11,698 nt of DNA from JBBTYZ01 sp038061595 (GTDB taxonomy: Bacteria > Patescibacteriota > Minisyncoccia > UBA6257 > GWB1-50-10): contig JBBTYZ010000033.1 of NCBI GenBank assembly GCA_038061595.1, forward strand, positions 1 through 11,698, in the 5' to 3' direction. Numbering within the stretch: the stretch's first letter is position 1; every line of letters starts with the position of its first letter. The translations under genes and the position numbers were made by a program. The notes under the pieces were generated by a model. The model searched no databases, was not told the origin of the DNA, and saw nothing but the letters and a program-made list of their open reading frames with translations. This document shows, piece after piece, positions 4,401 to 11,690 of this stretch.

Positions 4401-4806
4401 AAGCTTTCTTTAAATTATTTTTAAGGTTGTCGTAAATAAGCATCCGAATCGCATCTTTGTAGAGGAACCAGCCATATCCTTGGTGCTCTTTTGAAATTTT
4501 AACATGATTGCCCTTTGCTTCCGCGAGAAAATAGATAACTGTTTTTAAAATCTTTTGGCGATTAACCGAAAAGGTAAAGTTGTCATAGACTTTGAAATTC
4601 TGATTGAACCTCAAATCATGTCCTCGAAGACCGGTCTCTTCACTAATCTCTCTCAAGGCCGTATCGTACGATCCCTCTCCCGCCTCAACCGTACCTTTAG
4701 CAAAATTCCAGTAACGACCGCCGTGATAAAGAATAAGAAATTTTGGTCCCTCTTTGGTTCTTGTATATATGATAGCGCCAGCCGAAAATACTTTTTGTAG
4801 GTTCAC
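4345..4806 (-). CDS. Nudix hydrolase, probable Ap4A hydrolase type
   Basis: Nudix enzymes cleave nucleoside diphosphates linked to another moiety. The Nudix box is exact at residues 38-60: G38, E44, R52-E53, E56-E57, G59, giving GTVEAGE then REISEETGL. SAGAIIYTRTKEGPKFLILYH and YWNFAKGTVEAGE before and within the box, and EHQGYGWFLYKDAI after it, resemble asymmetric bis(5'-nucleosyl)-tetraphosphatases of bacteria, so Ap4A or a damaged nucleotide is the likely substrate. The substrate is inferred. The start is GTG at 4806, 9 nt after the DUF1003 stop; no other start fits the conserved first strand. The C-terminal 19 residues are encoded in the region that also holds the ogt start, so the two genes are probably translationally coupled. 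Confidence 0.88.
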   Translation of the reverse strand: MNLQKVFSAGAIIYTRTKEGPKFLILYHGGRYWNFAKGTVEAGEGSYDTALREISEETGLRGHDLRFNQNFKVYDNFTFSVNRQKILKTVIYFLAEAKGNHVKISKEHQGYGWFLYKDAIRMLIYDNLKNNLKKAYEVIQRKSVRNDKKNTSR

Positions 4807-4815
4807 TAAGTTATT

Positions 4816-5394
4816 CTATCGTTTAATATTCAATTGTGCACGAAGTTGTTCTTCTATTTCTTTTGTATTTAGAGGCCTAAGCATCCTATCCAATTCCGGA
4901 TCTTTTTCTTCTGGAATATTCAGGTGTCGATAAACTCGGGCTAGAAGATCTAAAACCTTAGTCACCTCTTCTTCTGCAATAAGATTAACCCGTAAATGAA
5001 CCTCTTCTCTTAGGTCGTTTATTTGAGTTTGCCTATTTTGACTCATTAGCACGAAGATAGAGAGAAATATGGCTTCAAGAGAAACTATCATCGTAAGAAG
5101 TCCGAAGGGGTATGGGTCGAATGGCTTGATGTCTGGTATGTACCCGAGATTCGCAACCACCCAGAAAGAAAACCAAATTACATGGAATATCGCAAAAGCG
5201 ATATTGCCAGAGAGTGCCGCTATCCAATCTGCCACTTTCTGCGCTGGGGTGCGCATGCTTTCCACCTCGCTCTCAAAACTTTTTATAACGCGCCGTCTCT
5301 TGTTTATCCGTTGTACGGTTGCTGATTCTGGAGTGACACCCCCACCTAAAACATTATTATCTTCGGATATGTTATTTTTCTTCTGATCTGCCAT
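4816..5394 (-). CDS. DUF1003 family membrane protein
   Basis: The 192-aa protein has a charged N-terminus (1-50), two membrane segments (about 63-84 and 97-117), and a soluble, helical C-terminal part. Family landmarks are AQKVADWIAALSGN before the first segment, the HxxWF pattern in it, FDPYPFGLLTMIVSLEAIF at 92-110, and the strongly conserved MSQNRQ at 117-122 followed by a charged helix (NDLREEVHLRVNLIAEEEV). DUF1003 proteins are widespread in bacteria with no settled function. It sits 8 nt after polX and 9 nt before the Nudix gene. The C-terminal helix may form a coiled coil. A link to DNA repair is suggested only by position. Confidence 0.88.
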   Translation of the reverse strand: MADQKKNNISEDNNVLGGGVTPESATVQRINKRRRVIKSFESEVESMRTPAQKVADWIAALSGNIAFAIFHVIWFSFWVVANLGYIPDIKPFDPYPFGLLTMIVSLEAIFLSIFVLMSQNRQTQINDLREEVHLRVNLIAEEEVTKVLDLLARVYRHLNIPEEKDPELDRMLRPLNTKEIEEQLRAQLNIKR

Positions 5395-5402
5395 AAAAAT
5401 AC

Positions 5403-7130
5403 TTAACTCTTCAGAGATTTTAACATTTTATCCACGCTTTGAGTATTGATTATGTCTTTTTTTTCCGCCCAACCTCTTCGTGCTTGAGCTATTCCATACT
5501 CCAAATAAGGCAGGTGCGTTACGGAGTGTGCATCCGAATCAATAGACATTTTCACCCCAGACTCTACGCACTTTCTAATATATTCGTCTTTTAGGTCCGA
5601 CCGGTCCGGAAATGCGTCTATTTCCAAAACAGTCTTCGTCCTCTTTGCAGATTTTATTATTTCATCCATATCCACATCATAGGCCTCTCTTTTGTTTATC
5701 ATACGTCCGGTAGGGTGAAAGACGATGTCCACATTAGGATTTTCTATCGCTTTTTTTATTCTATGGGTTTGTTCATCACGCGAGAGATTGAAATAAGAGT
5801 GAACAGATGCCCCCACCACATCAAGTTTTGCTAAAACATCATCTCTTAAGTCCATTGAGCCATCTTTCAAAATATCGCATTCGCTACCTTTTAATATTTT
5901 TATTTTGCCTTTTAATTTTGCATTAACTTTGTCAATTTCCTTCCATTGCAGTTGGATTTTCTTCTCATCCAACCCACCCATCATAGCAAGACGTTTGGTA
6001 TGATCCGTTATCACAATGTATTCGAGACCACGGGCCATAGCCGCTTTAGCCATCTCCTCAATAGAGTTTGCACCGTCCGTCCAGTTGGTTTGAATCTGCA
6101 AATCACCCCTCAAGTCTCCGTAACCGATAAGACTTGGTAGTTCCCTTTTTTTTGCCGCTTCAACCTCGCCAGTATTTTCTCTTATTTCGGGCTCAATATA
6201 GACAAGACCCAAGGCTAAATAAATGCTTTCTTCAGAATCCCCTGCAACCTGTTTGCCCCCCTTAAAAAGACCGTATTCATTGAGTTTATAACCTTTTTTA
6301 ATAGCGAGCTCTCTTAAGGCGATATTGTGATTCTTAGATCCGGTGAAATAGTTCAAGGCCGCGCCGTATGATTCTTTAGGAACCACCCTTAAATCAACGT
6401 CCAGTCCGCTTTTAAGCTTTATGGCGGATTTGGTGTCGCCGTGAGCAAATACCCGCAGAACCTCCGGCATAGAAATGAAATAATCCATAACGAATTTCGA
6501 ATTATCGGAAATCACAAGCATGTCTATGTCACCGATTGTTTCTTTGCGCCTGCGAACCGAACCTGCTACCACTAATTTTTCAACCCCCTTTAACCTATTG
6601 AGTTGCGACTCTATTTCACGCACCTGAGGCATTGCGTAACCCAAAATAATTCTTCCGCCCGATGTTTTAACAAACTCAATTCCTTTCAATATATTTTCTT
6701 CAGACTTTTTTCCAAAACCTTCTAATTTGCTTATTTTTCCGGCCTTAGCGGTACTTTCTAAATCTCCTAGGGTTTTTACTCCTAATTTTTTATACAATTT
6801 CAAAATCCCTTTAGGTCCTAAACCCTCGACACCAGAGAAAGATTCCAAATCCACCGGAATCTTTTTTTTTAACTCTTCGTAATATTTAAGACGCCCCGTC
6901 TTCAAGAATTCTTCTATTTTCTCAGCTATTGATGCGCCGACGCCTGGAATTTCTTGGAGCGCCTTTAAACCGTCTCGTTTATAAATTTCCGAGACGCTTT
7001 CTTCTAATCCGTCTATGATGTCAGCAACTTTCTCGTAAGCGCGGGGCTTGAAAGCGATTTCTTGCATCTCAAGATATACAGCGATTTCGTGTATTATTCT
7101 CGCGATATCTTGATTAGAAATTTTCGACAT
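5403..7130 (-). CDS. polX: DNA polymerase X with PHP domain
   Basis: Bacterial PolX fills short gaps in base excision repair and often carries a PHP nuclease domain. The 575 aa match the family length. Residues 1-90 form the 8-kDa-like domain with a helix-hairpin-helix (IPGVGASIAEKI, 61-72). A second HhH region lies at 96-125 (VEGLGPKGILKLYKKLG). The palm carries AGSVRRRKETIGDIDML (189-205), with catalytic Asp201 and Asp203, and DVDLRVV with Asp246. The C-terminal PHP domain (about 338-570) keeps TDH (375-377), a Glu in KGSECDILKDG, SVHS, FHPTGR and SDAHS. Its first motif reads DLQIQT (343-348), with Gln at both places where the PHP consensus is HxH, so metal binding may be altered. Its neighbours include a uracil glycosylase, an alkyltransferase and a Nudix enzyme, consistent with repair. 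It starts 7 nt after the MFS-like gene. Confidence 0.95.
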   Translation of the reverse strand: MSKISNQDIARIIHEIAVYLEMQEIAFKPRAYEKVADIIDGLEESVSEIYKRDGLKALQEIPGVGASIAEKIEEFLKTGRLKYYEELKKKIPVDLESFSGVEGLGPKGILKLYKKLGVKTLGDLESTAKAGKISKLEGFGKKSEENILKGIEFVKTSGGRIILGYAMPQVREIESQLNRLKGVEKLVVAGSVRRRKETIGDIDMLVISDNSKFVMDYFISMPEVLRVFAHGDTKSAIKLKSGLDVDLRVVPKESYGAALNYFTGSKNHNIALRELAIKKGYKLNEYGLFKGGKQVAGDSEESIYLALGLVYIEPEIRENTGEVEAAKKRELPSLIGYGDLRGDLQIQTNWTDGANSIEEMAKAAMARGLEYIVITDHTKRLAMMGGLDEKKIQLQWKEIDKVNAKLKGKIKILKGSECDILKDGSMDLRDDVLAKLDVVGASVHSYFNLSRDEQTHRIKKAIENPNVDIVFHPTGRMINKREAYDVDMDEIIKSAKRTKTVLEIDAFPDRSDLKDEYIRKCVESGVKMSIDSDAHSVTHLPYLEYGIAQARRGWAEKKDIINTQSVDKMLKSLKS

Positions 7131-7137
7131 TCTTTTT

Positions 7138-7770
7138 TTACTGCCTATTTACCCGTCGCTCCGGCAAAACACGTTCCAAATCTCCTTTTTGTAGTAAGTG
7201 TTTTCTTAAACCAAGCAATAGAAACGAGGAAGCGACAGCCACACAACTCGCGCCGATATAAAGAGCGTCGAATCCAACTCGGTCAACAAGAATCCCGCCC
7301 AGAGCGGCTGCGCCCGCGTTCGCAAGTCCTACCGAGAAGACGCTCTCCAGGCTCCACTCGAAGCTAATACGCCATTTATCAACATGGCGTGTGAAAATAG
7401 CATACCAAGCAGGCACTACCCAAGCCATCAAGAAACCATTCAAAATTTGAATGAGATATAAATGCCACGGAACGCTTGCAAAAACATAAGCTATTGGAAT
7501 GAGACCAACCAAAATATAACCGAAAAACATAGCCCAGAAGTCGTCTTTCTCGCCGTCTGTTCTATCCAAAAATCTTGCAATTGGCAACTGGAAAATTGAT
7601 TTTGTAATCCAGTAACAGGCTGTGGCAAAACCAACAACACTCGCCGATCCACCGACTATGCTGTCTGTAATAAATATGGCGAAAATGGGAGCAAAAGAAG
7701 CGAGCGCAGAGTTGTAGAAAAAGTCCACCACAACTAGGACTTTAACGACTTTGTTGATATGCCTGAACAT
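7138..7770 (-). CDS. Half-size (six-helix) MFS-like membrane protein
   Basis: The 210-aa protein has six hydrophobic segments (about 8-35, 41-62, 78-97, 101-124, 139-162, 167-188), that is, one MFS six-helix bundle instead of the usual two. Between helices 2 and 3 it has ARFLDRTDGEKDD, a recognisable MFS motif A loop (xxxDRxGxK). The basic C-terminus after helix 6 (RKHLLQ...RRVNRQ) looks like a genuine cytoplasmic tail, so it is not an obvious truncation, and the next gene begins only 7 nt later. Its ATG overlaps the Clp stop (TAATG), implying coupled translation. It could dimerise to form a transporter, or it could be a membrane partner of the Clp protein. The substrate is unknown. Confidence 0.75.
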   Translation of the reverse strand: MFRHINKVVKVLVVVDFFYNSALASFAPIFAIFITDSIVGGSASVVGFATACYWITKSIFQLPIARFLDRTDGEKDDFWAMFFGYILVGLIPIAYVFASVPWHLYLIQILNGFLMAWVVPAWYAIFTRHVDKWRISFEWSLESVFSVGLANAGAAALGGILVDRVGFDALYIGASCVAVASSFLLLGLRKHLLQKGDLERVLPERRVNRQ

Positions 7771-10265
7771 TATTCTGTAATATTAAACTGAAATTCGTTA
7801 TTATCCAAAACTATTTCAACCTTGTTGCCACGATCTATTTCTCTTTTTAAAATCTTTTCTGCAAGTATGCTTTTCACGTTCTCTGAAATAACCTGTCTTA
7901 AGGGACGAGCTCCAAAAACCGGGCTATAACCCAGTTCAGAAATCTTTCCCACAGCATCATCCTCGATAATTAGTTCTATGCCATGAGATTGTTGCAAGCT
8001 TTTTATAACATCGCCCAAAAGCAACTTGGTAACACTTAAGGTCTCATCTCTTGTTAGGTTTCTAAAAACAACCACGTTCGAAAAACGATTAAGGAGTTCG
8101 GGTTTAAAATATTCCGTTAGTTTCTTTTTCAAATCTTCGGCAATCAACTCTATGGTCTCGCCTTCTTCAATCTTAGATTTTATAAATTCTGAGTGGGCGT
8201 TTGAGGTAGCGATAATAATTGTGTTTTCGAAACCAACTGTTCGCCCCAGGCTATCAGTTAGCCTGCCATCATCGAAAACCTGAAGAAACAAATTAAGAAT
8301 ATCTGGATGCGCCTTTTCAAATTCATCCAACAATATCAAACTGTATGGGCTTTTTAATATCGCGTCGGTAAGCGTCCCTGTTCGAGAACCGTCTGGGGTT
8401 CCGATAAAACGAAAAATACTGTCTTTGGATTGATACTCGGACATATCAAAACGCTGCATCAGATCCTTAGAGCCGAACTGAACTTCGGTAAGTATTTTTG
8501 CAAGTTCGGTTTTACCGACCCCAGTAGGTCCTACAAAGAGAAATGTGGCAATTGGTCCGCCCTTTCTCGATAGACCGCTTCTGTATTCGCGGAGCGCCCC
8601 CGCGACCGCCTTTACTGCGGTTTCCTGATTTACAAGCTTTCTGTGTATTGTTTCTTCTAAATTTAAGAGCTTAAGAACCTCTTCTGGTCCTGCTCTTTGA
8701 ATGGGTATTTTACTCGCCTCCTCGGCAATCTCAATCACAATGTCATCTTCTAAGATCTTAATGTGATAATCAGCTGCTCTCGCAATCGATTGCTTCAAAA
8801 GATCAACAGCGCTTCCCGGCAAAAGCTTGTTCCTGAAATATTTATGAGCAAGCACAACCGCTTTCTTTAATGCTCGAAAAGTTATGAATACCTTGAACTC
8901 TCGCTCCAGCATCAAACTACTATAAATTAGAAACCTTATAGCTTCGTCTTCGCTTATCTCCGCGACTTCTACTGACTCAAATTGCTCCAAAAAGTCACTT
9001 CGAGGCTCTATGAATTGTTTGAATTGCCGATGATCCGTTTCTCCTATAACGGGTATTTCTTCGTGCTTTATTATTGGGAGTAATATATCAATCGCATTTA
9101 TCGATTCTTCTGCAGACGTCCTGAATAAATCGTGGATATTCGGTATAAAAAGGACGACGTTGCCCGCATTTACGACTTCTTCGGTTATTTTCTTTAATCG
9201 TTCCGCCAAAATTTCGGGAGTGGCGTTTGAGATCAAACTCGTAACCTCTAAAGAGATTAGTCTTTTATCAAAGAGTGGTTTAGGAACATCGTCTTTAATC
9301 ATTCTCCAGGCCAAGTGCTCAATTATTGTGGATTTTCCCGATCCAGCATCTCCTATCAAAAACACATTTGGCTTGCCTGGACGAGAAATTATCTCGAGCA
9401 GTTCTTCCATCTCTTTCTTGTGGCCCACCAGAAAACCGGCTCTCTCTTGCCTTGCAAGACTAGTGAGATCCGTCCCAAATTGATCTAACGTCGGAGTCGG
9501 CCTTGCAGTCCAAGCCCGATTCATGACTCGGTGCCTCAGAAATTTAGACTGGTTAGCGAACCCGCCTAAAACAGATGGTAATCCACGCGCGCCTCTGAAG
9601 GCGCGACGATATCTGCCAAAAACCACTACTTCTCGCAAATCTGCACTTGAGATATCGAAAAGCGCAAAAAGTTTAGAAATTAACTTATCGGGGACAGAGC
9701 AAAGAGCAACAAAAATATTTCTTGGTTCAATAAATTTTTCCTTAGTGGCATGAGCGTTGTTGTAAGCGTCGCCGACTACAGCTTCCACTGTTTTAAGAAG
9801 ATCTGTTTTTGAAACAATTATTGGTTCCTCGTTTTCTAAGTATTCCTCAAGTTTTTGCTCAAACTCTTTAGGTTTTACCGAGAGTCGAAGCAAGACGTCG
9901 CGCACATCACGCCTGTCAAGCAAATTTTGTAATAGAATCAGATGAAAATTCTGCCTTAGAGCAAGGGTCTTTCGAAAAGAATGATTTAAAACACTGTAAG
10001 ACGCTGGCGTTAAAACTTCTGCGAGGTTTTCTTTTTCGCCCGTTAAATCGTTTATTTTTTTATCCGCTTCTCCTAGATGAAGCAATCGGTCGGCAAGGAA
10101 TAGGACAATTAAATAGGTTACGGCTCGGATTTGGCTAACTTCAGAAAATATAAAAAGGGGTATGAGCGCGGAAATAATCGCGTAAGAGGAATAGGCAATC
10201 GTACGTACAAAAAATTCCCCGGCGCCGGAAAGATTAAAACGCGGATCGTTAAAATAGAGTTTCAT
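7770..10265 (-). CDS. Membrane-anchored Clp/Hsp100-type AAA+ ATPase with degenerate first ring
   Basis: The 831-aa protein is built like ClpC/ClpB but is modified. Residues about 20-40 and 47-60 are hydrophobic, a membrane hairpin absent from classical Clp ATPases. Residues 86-220 look like a double Clp N domain. D1 has Walker A GDAGSGKST (305-313), but its Walker B is VVLFIPNIH (370-378) where family members read LFIDEIH. The KYRGEFE pore loop is missing (341-352), and LEQF stands where LERRF would give the Arg finger. No coiled-coil middle domain is seen. D2 is intact for ATP use: GPTGVGKTE (579-587), LILLDEFEKAH (643-653), ATSN sensor 1, LLNRF Arg finger (R727), and GARPLR sensor 2. Its pore loop reads GTPDGSRTG instead of the GYVG type and is 4 residues shorter. 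No clear ClpP-docking loop is visible. It overlaps its upstream neighbour by 4 nt and its downstream neighbour by 1 nt. Confidence 0.92.
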   Translation of the reverse strand: MKLYFNDPRFNLSGAGEFFVRTIAYSSYAIISALIPLFIFSEVSQIRAVTYLIVLFLADRLLHLGEADKKINDLTGEKENLAEVLTPASYSVLNHSFRKTLALRQNFHLILLQNLLDRRDVRDVLLRLSVKPKEFEQKLEEYLENEEPIIVSKTDLLKTVEAVVGDAYNNAHATKEKFIEPRNIFVALCSVPDKLISKLFALFDISSADLREVVVFGRYRRAFRGARGLPSVLGGFANQSKFLRHRVMNRAWTARPTPTLDQFGTDLTSLARQERAGFLVGHKKEMEELLEIISRPGKPNVFLIGDAGSGKSTIIEHLAWRMIKDDVPKPLFDKRLISLEVTSLISNATPEILAERLKKITEEVVNAGNVVLFIPNIHDLFRTSAEESINAIDILLPIIKHEEIPVIGETDHRQFKQFIEPRSDFLEQFESVEVAEISEDEAIRFLIYSSLMLEREFKVFITFRALKKAVVLAHKYFRNKLLPGSAVDLLKQSIARAADYHIKILEDDIVIEIAEEASKIPIQRAGPEEVLKLLNLEETIHRKLVNQETAVKAVAGALREYRSGLSRKGGPIATFLFVGPTGVGKTELAKILTEVQFGSKDLMQRFDMSEYQSKDSIFRFIGTPDGSRTGTLTDAILKSPYSLILLDEFEKAHPDILNLFLQVFDDGRLTDSLGRTVGFENTIIIATSNAHSEFIKSKIEEGETIELIAEDLKKKLTEYFKPELLNRFSNVVVFRNLTRDETLSVTKLLLGDVIKSLQQSHGIELIIEDDAVGKISELGYSPVFGARPLRQVISENVKSILAEKILKREIDRGNKVEIVLDNNEFQFNITE

Positions 10266-10612
10266 ATAATTGTTTTAAAAATAAGATATACCAAATAGAC
10301 CGGGGTGATGAGCCATAAGGCATAGGCCCCGATCACAATAAGGAATATGACTCCATAGAAAATCGCTCCGAGAAACAATCTGACCAGTCTGAAACTAATA
10401 CCGAGGACGTATCCTAAGAAAGTGTAATCTCCATAAAGAGGTTGGAAGAGATGTTTCAGTGTTATCCTCCAAGCCAAGTAATAGTCTATTTTGCCCAACA
10501 AATCCAAGACTCGGTCCGAATAAACTTTCCCGCTCTTTATATACCAGTGACGCAAAAACTGGAGAATTCGGTAGAATAGTCTGTTTACTATATAGAAGAG
10601 GGAAAATGACAT
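10262..10612 (-). CDS. Small membrane protein of the Clp module
   Basis: The 116-aa protein has no family name I can give. The N-terminus (3-20) is hydrophobic and aromatic, with basic residues. The middle carries LAWRITLKHLFQPLYGDYTFLGYVLGISFRLVRL (46-79), an amphipathic stretch that recalls small uncharacterised proteins of Patescibacteria, though this is from memory. Residues 80-116 are almost wholly hydrophobic with a Pro at 104, enough for a two-helix hairpin. The last four bases overlap the start of the Clp gene (ATGA), so the two are very probably co-translated and may form a membrane complex. A TATAAT box 8 nt before the ATG could start a transcript for this module independently of the upstream genes. 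Confidence 0.75.
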   Translation of the reverse strand: MSFSLFYIVNRLFYRILQFLRHWYIKSGKVYSDRVLDLLGKIDYYLAWRITLKHLFQPLYGDYTFLGYVLGISFRLVRLFLGAIFYGVIFLIVIGAYALWLITPVYLVYLIFKTII

Positions 10613-10620
10613 TTATGCTA

Positions 10621-10626
10621 ATTATA
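10621..10626 (-). promoter_or_regulatory. -10 box (TATAAT) before the membrane-Clp-MFS module
   Basis: A perfect TATAAT on the minus strand lies in the 20-nt gap between the glycosylase stop and the next ATG, 8 nt before that ATG. The -35 region at 16-18 nt (AGGAAA-like, inside the end of the glycosylase gene) does not match consensus. If active, the message would have almost no leader. Confidence 0.45.
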
Positions 10627-10632
10627 ACGGAG

Positions 10633-11247
10633 TTAGAACAAACTTTCCTGCTCCTCAACCTCTTTTTTATGCAAAGTGATTTTTTTAGCAAAGACTTCAC
10701 ATTTCTTCACGACCATCGGTAATTTTTGGAATGTTTTTGTGAAAACTTCCATCATTCCCGTCCCGCGCAAAGCGGCGGCGGGGTGAAGCATTGGTGTTAT
10801 AAACCAATCGCCCACTTTAAAAACTTTTCCCTGATCTCTTGTTATCTTTGCTGTGGGCAAAAAATAATTCATTGCGAACCTGCCCAAAACTACGATTATG
10901 CTCGGATTAACTATATTTATTTGTTTTGTGAGATATGGTTTATACGCATCAATCTCTTCAGGGGTAGGGTCTCTATTTTCTGGTGGTCTGCGCTTCACAA
11001 TGTTTGTTATATAAACATCCTCTCTCTTCCAACCAATAAGAGATATCATCTTGTCCAAAAGTTGTCCGGCACGACCAACGAAGGGGCGTTTTAGTTGATT
11101 TTCGGTAAGCCCGGGTGCTTCGCCAATAAACATTACCCTACAATCTGGATCGCCTTCTCCAAAAACTAGATTTGATTCTTGAAGAGGCAGACGCATATCG
11201 CTCAAAATTTTTTTTTCTAATTCTTTCAGCGAATCATATTTCGTCAT
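10633..11247 (-). CDS. Uracil-DNA glycosylase, family 4-like, without Fe-S cysteines
   Basis: The enzyme should remove uracil from DNA as the first step of base excision repair. The 204 aa follow the family 4 plan: LVFGEGDPDCRVMFIGEAPG (27-46), RPFVGRAGQLLDKMI (54-68), VYITNIVKRRPPENRDPTPEEI (78-99), NPSIIVVLGRFA (114-125) and the second active-site motif LHPAAALR (154-161). Family 4 enzymes normally hold a 4Fe-4S cluster through a CxxC near the N-terminus, a Cys in KCRPP and one Cys further on. Here these positions read Leu15, Met18, Arg86 and Tyr102, so no cluster can form. The only cysteines are 36 and 183. The gene lies 5 nt after the HIT gene and upstream of the Clp module and polX, which could fill the resulting gap. 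dUTPase in the same window acts on the same problem. Confidence 0.9.
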   Translation of the reverse strand: MTKYDSLKELEKKILSDMRLPLQESNLVFGEGDPDCRVMFIGEAPGLTENQLKRPFVGRAGQLLDKMISLIGWKREDVYITNIVKRRPPENRDPTPEEIDAYKPYLTKQINIVNPSIIVVLGRFAMNYFLPTAKITRDQGKVFKVGDWFITPMLHPAAALRGTGMMEVFTKTFQKLPMVVKKCEVFAKKITLHKKEVEEQESLF

Positions 11248-11252
11248 ATTCT

Positions 11253-11690
11253 TTAAGAATTATTGAACACCGATTTTAATCTATGAATCAGTGCAACAAA
11301 TATATCTTTGCCGACATTGTTTGGGTTTTTTGTATCGGGTAAATCTGGCCATCCAGCATCTCTGAAGCAGGTGTTTTCGAAGTTTCTGTCGATTGAATAC
11401 CGCGGAAAAATGTGGAAATGCACCTCTGGATCAGCCATCATAAGCATCATGTAGTTTATCTTGTCGTAACCGAATTCTTTCTTTAGTTTTAATTCCAACT
11501 CTTTAATAATTTTTGGGAATTCAGAGAAACTTTCTGCGGAAATCTTGGAAAACGCCTCAACCTCATCTTTGCAAATCAAAACCAATGAACCCAAAGTTAC
11601 TTGTTTTAGTCGGCAAAGAAGCCACCAATTATCGTACTCTTTGACGAGCGTTTCGGGGTGATTGAATTTTTTGAGTGTTGTATGAAGCAT
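11253..11690 (-). CDS. HIT family hydrolase
   Basis: HIT proteins are small nucleotide hydrolases or transferases acting on AMP-linked substrates such as Ap4A or AMP-lysine. The 145-aa protein has a first strand pair with WWLLCRLKQVTLGSLVLICK (22-41), a helix at 42-73 and the signature DPEVHFHIFPRY at 87-98. Aligned on HxxPR, His91 and His93 fill the last two histidine positions of the triad, while the first position is Glu89. The catalytic central His is thus kept as His91. The substrate cannot be told from sequence. ATG at 11690 begins 8 nt from the window end, so promoter and upstream genes are not visible. It stands 5 nt before the glycosylase gene and is the first visible gene of the minus-strand run. 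Confidence 0.82.
   Translation of the reverse strand: MLHTTLKKFNHPETLVKEYDNWWLLCRLKQVTLGSLVLICKDEVEAFSKISAESFSEFPKIIKELELKLKKEFGYDKINYMMLMMADPEVHFHIFPRYSIDRNFENTCFRDAGWPDLPDTKNPNNVGKDIFVALIHRLKSVFNNS

Noticed and set aside
10395..10700. 101-aa minus-strand frame overlapping the small membrane protein and the glycosylase
   Set aside because: It is in a different frame across two better-supported genes, has no recognisable domain, and crosses the stop-start junction between them.
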